64,000 bases of DNA from Prorocentrum cordatum (lineage: Eukaryota; Sar; Dinophyceae; Prorocentrales; Prorocentraceae): contig CAUYUJ010012558.1 in NCBI GenBank assembly GCA_963575745.1, positions 819,908-883,907 of the forward strand. The letters run 5' to 3'. The notes beneath the pieces are model-generated. The model did no database searches and had not been told where the DNA came from. It saw only the letters and a list, made by a program, of their open reading frames with translations. The position numbers and the translations under genes are program-made. Below, piece by piece: positions 24,301 through 36,500 of this stretch (position 1 is its first letter; each line of letters begins with the position of its first letter).

Positions 24301-27300
24301 AAACGATGTGCCGTCACTAGGTCTCAAAGCTGGTGGTCGATTGACGCCGTCCGAGCAATTGTGCGATATCGGCGATTTCTCCGCTGCCTCGTTGCCCCTG
24401 GTCGTGAGGTTTTGGCGCGCGACCTATCGCGGTCAGGCTTGCATGGGCCCACTGCTGAATCGCAACCCAGTGTTTTCGCCCGCCCTGTATGCGTCACCAT
24501 CCCTCACGTTCGCGTTAGACGTGCTCCACATTCTGTACCTGGGAGTTCATGGCCGTTGTATATCCGCAGTGTTCTGGGCAATTATGGATGTGAATGTTTT
24601 CGGGATCCCAGGGCCTCATCAAGACGTCGTTGTCCCAGCCTCTCTGGAGAGGCTCTCGGGCATGCTGAACGATTGGTATGACGACACGGATGTGCTGCAA
24701 AACTACAGAGTGCATGCGCTATCAGTGAGTATGATCGGCACGAGGGACTTCCCAGGGCTAAAAACAATGGGGTCCGAAACAAACGCGATCCTCCCATGGG
24801 CTTTCCATTTGTGCGAGACGTTTTCTGCCAGCATGGGGAAAGGGTTTGCGCTCGCTGAGGCGTGCAGAAATTTGCTGGCGTTCATGCAACTCCTGAAGGC
24901 ATCACCCACCATCGTCGATAGGGAGACGGGGCCCATGCTGCTGGACCTGTGCAAGCAGCACAACCATTACATGGCAGAAGCAGACGTCCCCCACTTGTTC
25001 AAAAACAATTTTTTTGTACACCTCGTGCGCCGTTCCTTGAGGCACGGCAACCCGCTTCGGTGCGCCACGTTTCTGGGTGAATCGTTGAATCTGCCAGCGG
25101 CAGTGGCTGCCTCGAACGTGCATCGGTCAAATTGGGAGAAACGGCTCTTTGAACGCGTGTCGTTGCAGGGGAATATGGCGGTTGGTCAGCATCGTTTTTT
25201 TCTACGGCGGCGGGGCGTAGCCGGCCCCTCGCCATCGCGCGGGGCATGCTCGGCGCCGATGTGGCATAGGCGGTGCGATTGGTTCTCGTGGAGACATGGG
25301 GAGGGAGGGCGGGAAACACGACCACGATTCACAAACCATCCCCCCCCTCTCCCTCCGTTCGGGGTGATTCGAAGTGCGCTTGCGCGCCGACACCGCCAGA
25401 CCCCGACGAACGCGGGCGCGCGTGAGGAAGTCACAAGCGAGAGCGTGATTTCTCGTCGGAGTCCCGATCACCATAGGGAGGCGACGGCTTGCGGCGTCTA
25501 ACGCGTGGTGGGCCGCCCCGCTGCGTTACAGCACAGCGGTTGGTCCTCGGACCGACGCGCTGTCCGCGTGGTGCTCCTCCAGTCCCCCGTGCACTTTGCA
25601 TTGCGTGGTCGCGCAGCCTCAAGCAAGAGCGCCATTTTGAAACGGAGCCGCCCCCCACACATGTAACCGTTGCAAACGCTTAAGAAGAATGCGCGCGGCA
25701 CCAAAGCGAGAGCCCCATGTTCAAAACCAACCGCCCTCTCCCGATGAGTTTTCGATGAGTTTCCGATGAGTTTTGATGAGTTTCGGATCGGTGGCGCAAA
25801 TAATCGCGCTGCATGGGCACAGCGACGTCGATGTGTTTCGAGGCGGGCGCTCGGGCACTCCAGCCCAGGCGGGCTCGTGGACATGGCTTGCCCTGCCATT
25901 CGTCGAGCTTCCCAGGTGGCCTGGGCCAGCGTTGCCCGTGGTGACGTTCTGGCTCAAGCATGCGTGCATCGGCAGGCAGAGCGTTGGCCGAGTGCTGGCG
26001 CCGCGTCTGGGCCGCCCTTACCCGTTGGCCATGAAGCGGCCAGCCGCTGCCATGAAGAGGCCTGGCGCCGCGTCCACCGCGGTTGGCGTCCCATGTTCGT
26101 TCGAGGCGATGGCGGTGCAAGCTGGTCTCTCCGACAGCGCATCGCAGGGAGAGATCATCAGGGTGGCTGAGGCGCTGACACGGGAGTTCTGGTCGTGCCC
26201 TCGCTATATGGACGCAGCGGAGATGTTCAGCGGAAGCGGCAGGCTCGCGCGCTGGATGAGACGGGCTGGCCCCCAGTGCCCAGAGTTCGACAAGTACGGA
26301 AGGGGCGAGTCGGAGGACGTCTGCACCCTCGCTGGCATGGCCTTTGCGCGTCGGATAGTGCTGAGCATCAAGCCGAAGGGGGCGCTCGTGATTGCCCCTC
26401 CGCCCCGTGAGTGGGCAGGCGACATGCTGCGCATCAACGGGAGGGGCGACCTCGTCAATGGCAAGATATCGGCCGCAGGCATGGAGGCGAACGACCTGGC
26501 GCTCGCAGTCGCGCACTTCATCGCCATGTGCGTCGTGAGGGATGTGTTCTTCATGGTCGTGATGCCGTTCGACTGCCAGTCGTTCTTCGAGTACCCAACG
26601 GTCAACAGCGCCCTGCGTCTGGGCCGCGCCGCCATCACCACGACCTACCAGGGCAATTGGCAGAGGATCTCTACGAACAAGAGGACGCTGGTGAGCTCGA
26701 ACATCGCCGAGGACAGGATGGCCAGGCTTCTGCGCGAGTGCCCCCTTCCAGACTCGACCCACATCGACGAGGTCAGTTCGTGCGGGAGGGGCGTCGTCAA
26801 GTGGAGCGACGGCACCTACGAGCTCACCGAGTGGACGTTCTTCTACGACGGCTTCGCGAAGGAGCTCGTGGCGGTGGTCGCGGCAGCCGCCGAGTTGCCG
26901 CATCCAGTATTCGAGGCAGTGTTGGTCAATGACTCGGAGTCGGACTAGTGCTTGCGCCGCCCGAGAGCGCACGCTGTGCGATCCGTCGCCGACGCGGCCG
27001 CGTGCTTCAGACAGCGTGCCATCTGTGCACGACCGAGTGCGTCTCACCGAACGCAAGCTCTCCTCCAACTCGAGATTCAATACGCGCTTGCGCGCTGACT
27101 CCGTCGACGGCCAATGGTCCGACACGTTGGAGCGGCGACGGGGCGATCGACAGCGTTCGAAACTCCTACCAGAGCGACGGAAATCGGCGCGGCACGGTCG
27201 AGATGGGAGAGTAGCATTCATATTGAATAATTGTAGGAGAAGGAGGAGGATGATAACAGGAGGAGGTGGAGGAGGAATGCGAGGGGGAGGGGGATGGGGG

Positions 27301-27527
27301 AAGGGGGAGGGGGACGGGGGAGGGGCGGGAGCGTTCGGGAGGGTGAGCGGGGGAGAGGGTGAGAAGAGACGCACGCCCCCCCCGCTCGGCCAGCTTGGGG
27401 CGGGCCGTGGATCCAGCTCTCGGTCCTCCTCATCTCCCCCCCGCCCTCCCCTCCTCTTCCTCCTCGACCTCGCCACTTTCCTCTTCCTCGCCTCATCCTC
27501 CTCATCTCCCTCATCCTCGTCCGCCTC

Positions 27528-27558
<31 letters not shown>

Positions 27559-30500
27559 TCCTCCTGCTCCTCCTCCTCTTCGCCCTCCATATCGTTCCCG
27601 TTGTCGGCCCCGCCATCTGTCTCGCCCCATCGCTGTTTCAAGCCCAGGCCCAATGAAGCGGGAACGCTCGGAGACCCCCCCCCGACGCAGCCCCGGGCCG
27701 GAGAGTCCGCAGCCCCAGCCAGGGGCTAAGATTAGCTTTAGATGGGCGTGTGACGCGTGGCACCTGCTCTGGGTCGATCGCTTCGAGGTGACTCGCTCGC
27801 GGCCGCTGACCGAACAGGAAACTGATGACTAATAACGACGACCACGATCACGATCACGACGGCGACGACGACGACGTGACCCCATAGGAGACAACAACAC
27901 GATATCGCCCCCGCCCTGCTCTACTGCGCCGCCCGTCGTACCCGCTGCCAAGGACCACAGTGCACGGTGGCACGGCTCATTTTGACATCATCGACGGGGT
28001 TCCAAGCTTGCTCAGTCCCGAGGAGAGGGCCAGGTGGACTGCTATGCAAATGCACGGCTATGCCGAACGTGAGCACATGGCCGAACATATCGAATGGCAC
28101 CGTACCCGAGAAGGCATAGACGGTTTGGTTCGGGACGCAATCGATGATTTCCACGCTGAGCTGATTAGGAAGTGGGGGCCCGAATTAGAGTCAGAATTAC
28201 TTGGCTTCGTTCGAGCTCTCGAACATGAGATGCCAGATTTCTCACCGAATCAGGGGCTGGGTGGAGGCGACGCCGCCTCGAGCCATAGCGCCCCGCCCTA
28301 GGAGCAAACGGCGCGTGGAACGGGTCGCGGGTGGAGGAAGACGCGTTTGGAATGCTGGGCAGGGGAGCTCCCGTTGCCACCGCATTCGACCCCCGCACAA
28401 GTCCAAACACATCTCCCTCCACCTGCGACCCTTTCCTTGCGCCGCCCCCGCGTGCTCGGGTGCGGCCACCGTCTCGAAAGCTGGCGCGGGGCTGAAAACA
28501 ACTCTGATGCGCCCCTGGGCCCATGGACTCGGCGACGAGAATCAGATTCACGCGCGCTCGGGGCCGCCCAGGTCCAGACCTACTCACACTCGGGCTCACT
28601 CACACTCAGTTCAGACCGCTCGAAAGTATATCCACTCACATTGGCACTCGCCCATGTTCAAGCCCGCTCACACTCAGGCACGAGCATCGGGAACTCATCG
28701 AAACTCATCGGAAACTCATCGGAAACTCATCGGACGTCAACCGAAACCTCCACCATCGTCGCAATAGGGGCGTCGGCGGACACGCGTAGCGCAACCCATT
28801 TGAATCGGGACGAAAGTTTTCCCAGTGGCCGTGAAGCCGAACACGCTTATAAGTATCGGACGGGCCGAGGCGCCTCGGGCAAGCCGAGGCGAAAACGAGC
28901 GCTGCCAGGCGCCCACGAATACCGTATCGCTGGTGTAGGCGCTGGCGTCGGCGCTGGCGTTCGCGCTGAAGGTGCTGGTGTAGGCGCTGATGTAGGCGCT
29001 GGCGTATGAGCTGGCGTAGGCGCTGGAGGCGCTGTAGGCGCTGGCGTTCACGCCGTCTGCGGCCACTTAGCGGTACTGCTCGCCTGCGTCCTGCCACGAC
29101 GCCGCGCTGTCCAGGGGCTGCGTATTGGCCTCAGCGTCCTGGTCCTGCTGGCTGCTGCGCTGGTCCTTCTGAGCCTGCTTCGCCTGGAGCCCCGCCGCGT
29201 AGCCGATCTTGTAGATGTCGTCGACGTTCAAGCCATCGATCTCGCCCAACGTCATATTCGTCTTGAAGGCCTTCGACGCCACCCAGTCCTTGATGCTGGC
29301 GTCGCTCGCTGGCGTCGAAATTTCGATACTGCTCTGCTGCTGGCACCGCCCTTGGTTGTAGCCCTCGTCCTCCGTCGCTGGCTTGCCCACTGTGGGTGGC
29401 TCCGTCGCCTGCTGGTCCGCCGTCGCCTGCTGGCCATCAGTGGGCCCGCCCGTGCTGCTCTGCTCGTTCTGTTCAAAATTGCAAGAAAGTGGATACGTGA
29501 CGTTCATCACGAGCGCCGACCTGTCGTTGATGATCCAGTCGTCGCTGAGCGGGTAGTTGTGGCACAGCTCGGGAACATGTGGCATAGCATCCCCTGGGCG
29601 GGGCATCTTCACCAACCAGAAGTCGATATCGCCGCCCTCGTCAATGAAGCTGAGCGAGCGCTTAGCCTCCTTCTTGGTCTCCTCGACCGTCGGGAACTTG
29701 CCGGCGCGCGAGCCCGTCGTCATCGTTCTCACGTAGAGCGGGAACCAGCTGCCCTGATTGCCCCACTCGTGTGTGAAGATTGGCACCTTCATCATTTTCT
29801 GGTCCTCCTGCAGAATCCAAACCGCCATTGCGCTGGTGCTGCGCGCGGTGCTGCTGGTTGCGCTGGTGCTGCGCTGGTGGTTGCGCTGGTGCTGCGCGAG
29901 GTGCCGCTGGTTCTCGTCGCGCGCGAACCTGCTGCTGGTCGCGCGAAAGGCTTGGGCCAGAACGGATGCGGGAGGACGCTGGACGGGGGCTCCACTGGGC
30001 TCGGCACTAGCCTACACCGCATTGCATAGCATAGCATCGCGACGACTACGCACCGCCCCGAAACTCATCACAACTCATCGGAAACTCATCGGAAACTCAT
30101 CGCAGAATGCGCTCGCACTCGGACTCGCTCACACTCTGACCCGCTCACATCCAGGCGCGCACTCGACGCCCTCAGGCCCGTTCAAACCCGCCAACGTCAG
30201 CACGCAGACTCATTCACGTTCAGATCCACTCTAAACTCAGAACTGCGACCTACCCGGTGAATACTACTCCCCTCCCCCCCCACCCTATTTAATGAATTTA
30301 AAGTTTATTTCCGAACTGTTTAGAGTGCTCTGCGCGCGCGAGATTAATATTTCGCGCGCGCGCAGCGGGCTCTAGCACCTTCACGACCTAGAATGGGAAC
30401 CAGTGCGCGACGGCAGCGCCGATGAATGCCGATCACGCGCCACGCTATGCTATGCGACCTCACTATTTTAATGTTGCGCGGTGCCCGCAAGCGTGGGAGC

Positions 30501-33500
30501 ACCCGCGGACTGCACTTCTCTGCAAAATTAAAGCCGTCGGGTTTCTGGCTGACGGATGGCATCCCAGATTGCAACACTCACTGAACTGAACGTTTGGAAA
30601 AATGATAGCTTTCAAAATGTAGCTCCCGTCTTAGCGCCGCGGACATTCCTACCGCCTTAGCGCCGCGGACATTCGTAGTTACATGCATGGACATGATCAA
30701 GGTATATCTGTTAATCCAAGATATACATGTTAATCCAAGATATATCTGTTAATCCAATATGTATATATATATATATGTTAATACAAGATACATGTTATAA
30801 TATCTGCTATTTTTTGCATGTGTCATCATATCTGTTTTTTTGCAGTTGCAACATATATCTTTAATATACGTTGGCGTTGTGTCCATCATTAACAACATGA
30901 ACATATCTGCATTTGTTTTGCAGTTGCCGCCATATCTGTATTTTTTGCAGTTGTAAGGCGCACCTTTAATTCTTATAGGTTTAGAACCTCAGGGAAGCCG
31001 CCGCCCGCGGCCCCTGCTGAGCGACGTCCGCCGCCAGACCTCGCCAAGGGCGGGTCAGCGGCGCCCCGGGCGCGCCGGCCTGGCGCGCCCGGCGCCGGGC
31101 GCCGTTGAACAGAAGGCCGGTCGCCTCGAAGCCCCGCGCGGGGTCGCCCCTCTCGCGCACCGCGAAGCCGGCGATCGCGAGCTCTTCGACCGCTCGACGA
31201 CGCAGCTCACGCCGAGCCGAGAACGTCCGCGTCGGCGCGCGCGGCGACGCCCTGGCTGAGCGGCGGCGGCGGGCGGCGGTCTCCCAACAGCGCGGCGGGC
31301 GCCTCCAGCGACTCCCAGGCGCGGCTGCGCGCCCGCGAGAGGGCGTCGCGGTGGAAATGCAGCGCCCAGCTCCACCCCGCCAGCAGCCCGCCGGCGAGAC
31401 CGCCGCGTCGCGGCCCGCCTCGGGGCCCCGGGGCGACTCGACGCCGACGTCGCCGGCGAGACCGTCGGCGCGAGGAACTGGCGGGGGCCGCCCTACAGGC
31501 CCCCCGCAGCGACGACGAGTCCGCAGCAGCGTATTCCGCGAAGGCCTGGTCCAGCACCGGCGACGTCACCTTGCTGTTAGCGGCCGCGCGCCAGTGCGAG
31601 GCGCGCCTGTGGAGGGCGTTGGCTGGGCGACAATCGAGCGCCATCCGCGCCGTGCCCATCGTCTTCCGCACGAAGCAGATCCCCACCCTCGAGCAGACCT
31701 TCCTCCTGTGCGCGACGAGCCCCGCCGCCTACAGCTTCGCCAGCAGCGCCAAGCTGGCCGCGGCTGCGAAGTAGCCGTTGAGCCCAATGAGGCTGGGTCG
31801 GCGAATCAGGGGTCTCGTCGGTGAGCAGGGTGATCCACTCTGGGCGTGGCAGGCACGCGCGGGTCTGGGCGTGGACCAAGGCGGCGGTGTCCTGCGGCGC
31901 GAGCCCGCCACGAGTGACCGAGAGCTTCGTGCCGTCGTGCGGGGCGATGCCGAGCGAGACGTCGGGGTCGCACAGGTCCGCGGGAATCTCGTTCGCCCCG
32001 CTGGGGCGCGGCTCAATCTCGCCGGGCCTGGCCCGAGCGACAACGGCCGCGGTCCCCGGGCGAAGCCGAATGGCCTGCTGGCGCTGAGTGAGCGGGCCGC
32101 CTGGCGGGCGGTGGCCAGGCCTCCGTGGCGGCGGCAGGCCCTTGGCCCGGGCGCTGGCCAGAGCGTTGAGCGAGGCTGCAGCCTAGATGGCCACGCCCAT
32201 CCCGGACTGGCGCGCCGAGGTCGCCGGCGACGGCGACCGACCGCTGGCCCCGGGCGCCGAACGGCAGCGCCGCGGGAAAAGCGCCCCGAGGGCGAGGAGG
32301 CGCCATGCAACGCCGCGGCGAACCCAGTTGGCCGGGCCCGCGCGAGCGGCTGGCACGCGGGCGCAGGCGCCACCTCCGCCCGCCGTCGCGCCCTGCCCCC
32401 GCCGGACAGGCCCTTCTTGCCGATCTCCTTGGCGAAGAGCCTCGCTCCTCCACGATGAACTTCTTGAACGCCCCCGTCGTGAGTGGAGCTCCTGCATCTG
32501 GGCAGCTGGCCAGCACCACCTCGAGCCATCTGAAATCGGGCGCTGCGGGGGCGCGGAGGACCCCGCGCCCCGCGCGCAGCGCGCGTCTGGCGAGCGCCTC
32601 CGCGCCCGCGTGCTGGAAGGCGCCCACTTGGTCGAAGCGCGCCAGGCGATGCAAGATCGAGACCAGCGACGCATGGCGGCGGGGAACCGTGTTCTCCCGC
32701 GCGACCCCCGACGCGCGGACCCAGTGCTCGCGGCGCGTCAGTCCCCCCCGCCGGCGCGGGCGTCGGTCAGCAGCTTCGCCGCAGCCGAAGGACCTCGGAA
32801 CGGCTAGTCGTCGCCAGTGGCAGGCGAGCCCGCACATCCAGGCGTGCCGCGGCAGCAGGGCGGCGCTCCTTCATCTCGGCCATGGCGTCGCGGAAATTGA
32901 GCGAACGGTGGCCGCGAGCGTCCCGCTCGATCGCCATCGCCCTCGGGTCGCGGCCGGCCCCCACGCGTTTCTCCTCGATCCAATCGCTCACATCGCCGAC
33001 ATGTGCCCGCTCGACCGAGGTCCCCCTGTCGCCGTCGATGGATGCAGCCGAGCCTTCCTGTCGGTGAGACGTGGGACTCGGGCACGGGGGACTCGGTTTG
33101 GCCTGGCGGGGCCGTCATAAAAATGTGAACGCCCAACCTGAAATTTGTCAACAGCTCTCGCTGCAAACATCTCACGGAAACTGGACCGCTAAAATCCATG
33201 ACGCGCTCGTCTCAAAACGTCGACAGACCGGAGTTCCAGCTTACTCAAATCTCCCGTTTCCCCAACCCTGCACGAACTTCATGGGGTTCAAGGTTATGGC
33301 CACCGCGACCGCCTGCCCGAACATGTCCGAGCCAGGGTCCGCCCCGATCCATTGCGCCTGCGGACCGCCTGCCGCTGGGACCACACCGCCGAAAAGTGCT
33401 GCGAGAGCGGTGGCGTGGCGATGCAGCTCCGTCAGCTCGTCCTTTTTGAGAGAGTCGAAGAAGAACACGTTGTTGCGCAAACACCCGGGCACCGGGCACG

Positions 33501-36500
33501 CCCTGGCGAAAGGGACCACCCGGTGCGCGGCAAGGTCGATGACCTGGACTGCGTGGGTCGGCGTCGCGCACGCCCACTTCGCGCCCTACACTGGGATCGT
33601 CGTCGTCGAGCGCCACCTGCCGCGCCGCCATCACGCACGGCGGTGGCGCGGAAGAGCCAGAAGGCCACCAAGAGCAGGCGCCGAAAGGGCCAGGGCGAAC
33701 CATTCACCCTGGCTTGGCTCGATGAACCAAAGCAGCTTGAGCCAAAATGACGTCGTTGGCGGCTACGATCGTGGAGCGAAGCTGTGGCGCACATCCAATT
33801 GTCGTCACCATCGCCATCGCCATCGTCATCAGCATCGCAATCGTAAGCATTCTCATCATCACCACCATCGCCGTCAGCACAAATAGGACCTTCAGCGGCA
33901 GTGCATCTGGACGTCTTCATCATTCTTTGGCATAAACGTGCTCTCAACAGCAGCAGCAGCATCATCATACTCATCGGCTTTGACATCACCAGAAGCATCC
34001 ACGCAATCATAGCCATCACGATCAGAATCATCACCCTCACCGTCAGTACCATCCCCCTCATCATCGGCATCATCGTCACCAACATCAACAACATCATTAT
34101 CAACATCCCCATCGCAAACCTCATCGTGGCCATTGTCAACATCCTCGCTCTCCTCATCCACCCCTCGTCGCACACAATATTGCGCTGGATGCAACGCATA
34201 CCCGCGTTGAGCGGCGCGCCGCGGCACGAAGGGAGAGGGACACGGAAGAGGAGGCAAGAAGCTCGAGGGGGAGAGATGACGGGAGCGGACCAGCAATCAC
34301 ACCCCCGCACAATTGCTCTTGGACGCCTCCCCGGGAATAGTTGACAGCTAACCTTCTGTTGGAAGAGGTCCCCAGGAGACGGATCACGTAAGGCGAGTAG
34401 GAGGATGAGGAGGCAGGAGGCAGGAGGATGAACGAAACGACGAAAGAACGAATGAACGAACATCATTGGTAGCAAAACGGGTCCCTGGCAACGCAGAGTG
34501 GGATCGGCGCGACAGTCTCCGCCAAGTCAAGAGGAATCGGTGTAGACTGGAACCGATGCGGACTCTCACCACTGGGTCTCTGTCAGCGCAAGGTGGTCTC
34601 TGCCAAGGCTGCGCACCGCTCGCGCTCCGCCTCCTCACAAAGATTGTGGGGTCACTTGGGCCTGAGCCTCTCGCCCACGGTCCTGGGAGGAAGCAGGACG
34701 GCGGCGGCCGAATTGAGAAGATTTCAAACCTGTCTCAGTCGCTCCTTGGCGCTGGCTCGGTAGCTTCGTAATGCGTTCCACTAAACAGGCTCGTCCCAAA
34801 CCCATCGGGCGATGGACCTTGGAAGCGCGACTTCCTCTAGATCCGCCGACGTGCTGCAGGGACTCACTTAGGTTTCCTCCAATGTTGCTGAATCCTCTGC
34901 ATTGACATTCGTGCTGGTGCGTGTAAACATAGATATGTATGCAACTGTACACACATATACGCATATCTGTATACATATATATATAAGAAACTGTGATCGG
35001 GGGATACGGAGATCGGCACATAGGCAACGCGATCAATAGGGATCTCGCGAGATAAGACGGCATACAGGTAATTGGCATGCAAGCGTACATTGAGAATTCG
35101 ATCGTAAGTCGTGCGGTAAACCAACATTCCCCAATCAGAGCTTGCCTCTGTAGGGTCTGAGCGGATTCATATGGATAGATGAAATTTGCCACTGGTTTCC
35201 GCGGCCCGCCGGGGTGCCTGGGTGCCCGGGTGCCCGAGTGCCCAGGTGCGTGGGTGCCCGGGTGCCCGGGTGCCTTACTGCCCTATAGCCCTATAGCCCA
35301 ATAGCACTATAGCCCAATAGCCCTATAGACCCATAGCCCTATAGCCCTACAGCCGTATAGCCCAAATAGCCCTATAGCCCTATAGCCATATAGTCATATA
35401 GCCATATAGCCTCATAGCCCTATAGCACTATAGCCCTATAGCCCTAATGCTCTACATGCCTATAGCCCTATGGCCCTACAGCCTCAATAGCCCAAGAGCC
35501 CCATAGCTCCATAGCCATATAGTCCTACAGCCCTATGGCTTTAAAGCCCTGTAGCCCTAGAGACCTATGAACTCATAGCCCTATGGCCCTATAGCCCTAT
35601 AGTTCCTTAGCCCTATCGCCTCATAGCCCAATCGCCCTATAGTCCCATAACGCTATAGCCCTAAAAAGACTTTGATTGGGGCTTTCCTCCGGTATCATGC
35701 CGTGATATATCGATGAATGCTGCTGGTGCGCTCGTTCGATTGCACGGCACCCTTCATAAGACGCAGCAGCTTGCAACACATCTTGCGTCCATGGGTAGGT
35801 AAGCTCTGAGCCACAGCTGAGCTCAAAGGAGCAGCAGCACCATATGGGATAGCTGAGGACTGCAAAAGGGGAGCGATATATGTTGTCCAAACGTCTCAGG
35901 AGACCGTCGGGGCTAAACTAGGCCCAACATGGCCACTGGTTTTCTGTCCTCTCCTGGCAAATGAGGAAGTGAGTGGGGACCAGCCGGTACAAATGTGAAA
36001 TACTTTCCTGCTCGAATCGAAAAGTAGTTAACCCCTTCCGCGTTGCTCGGCGCCCTTCGTAAACAAAAAAAGCTTGCACCACAACTTCCGCGAATGGGTA
36101 AGTGACCTCTGTGCCGCAACTCAATCCAAAAGAACGGCTTGCGAACGGGATGCGATTGATGCTATCCTGGGGCCTCAAAAGGCCTCCAGAGGCCAAGCAG
36201 GCCCAAACTGGTAACAACAACATTGGCTTTTTGCTCTTCGCCGCTCTAGCCGATAAGGAAGTGAGATGGGACATCTTGGTACAAATTTGAAACCGGTTCC
36301 TGCTCGAAACGAAGGGTAGTTGTCCCCTTCCGCGTTGCACGGCGCTTTGGTAAACCGCAGTAGCTTGTCCCCCAGCTGCCGCCAATTGGTAGGTTGGATA
36401 CGTGAAACAACTCAGTACAGAGGAACAGTCCCACCACGTGGGGTAGCTGAGGCTTGCGAATGAATTGCGGGCTATTGTCTCCGAGAGCGTCTCGAGACCT

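Larger units (their letters stand above)
14274..30986 (+). mobile_element. 16.7-kb cargo-carrying insertion element
   Basis: 16,713 bp inserted in the RT/RNase H region of the DIRS-like element, with a 7-bp target duplication. Ends are TTCGATGCC... and ...GGTTTAGAA, so only TTC/GAA is strictly inverted. Each end has an AT-rich block of ATATCTGCAAAAAATAGCAG-type repeats, in opposite orientation. Inside are about seven genes separated by CGATGAGTTTCC arrays, which read forward from 14.65 to 25.8 kb and reversed at 28.7 and 30.06 kb. The transposase-like gene at 23031-25501 could mobilise it. A 7-bp duplication with minimal inverted ends does not let me assign a known superfamily. Confidence 0.65.
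10666..33777 (-). mobile_element. DIRS-like (tyrosine-recombinase) retrotransposon, split by a 16.7-kb insertion
   Basis: Seen directly: a 39-bp repeat A at the right end (33739-33777) and at 10964-11002, and a 215-bp repeat B at 11025-11240 and 10666-10879. Read on the minus strand the order is A1 ... B1-A2-B2, the split direct repeat layout known from PAT/Ngaro-type DIRS retrotransposons. Between them the minus strand encodes, in order, a gag-like protein, RT motifs, an RT connection region and a recombinase-like domain. Removing the insertion 14274-30986 leaves about 6.4 kb, normal for DIRS elements. Both ends abut CAT microsatellite. Frames are broken in many places, so the copy is dead. 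Confidence 0.7.

Noticed and set aside
29352-30029. 225-codon plus-strand frame
   Set aside because: Antisense shadow of cargo gene H with His/Arg/Ala bias.
33241-33519. Free-standing 92-codon gene
   Set aside because: Its motifs match the gag-like protein of the retroelement and continue, frame-shifted, downstream; treated as part of that pseudogene.
34864-35192. Tyr-rich minus-strand frames (YIYMYTDMRICVY...)
   Set aside because: Derived from a TATA/CATA-rich patch; no similarity.
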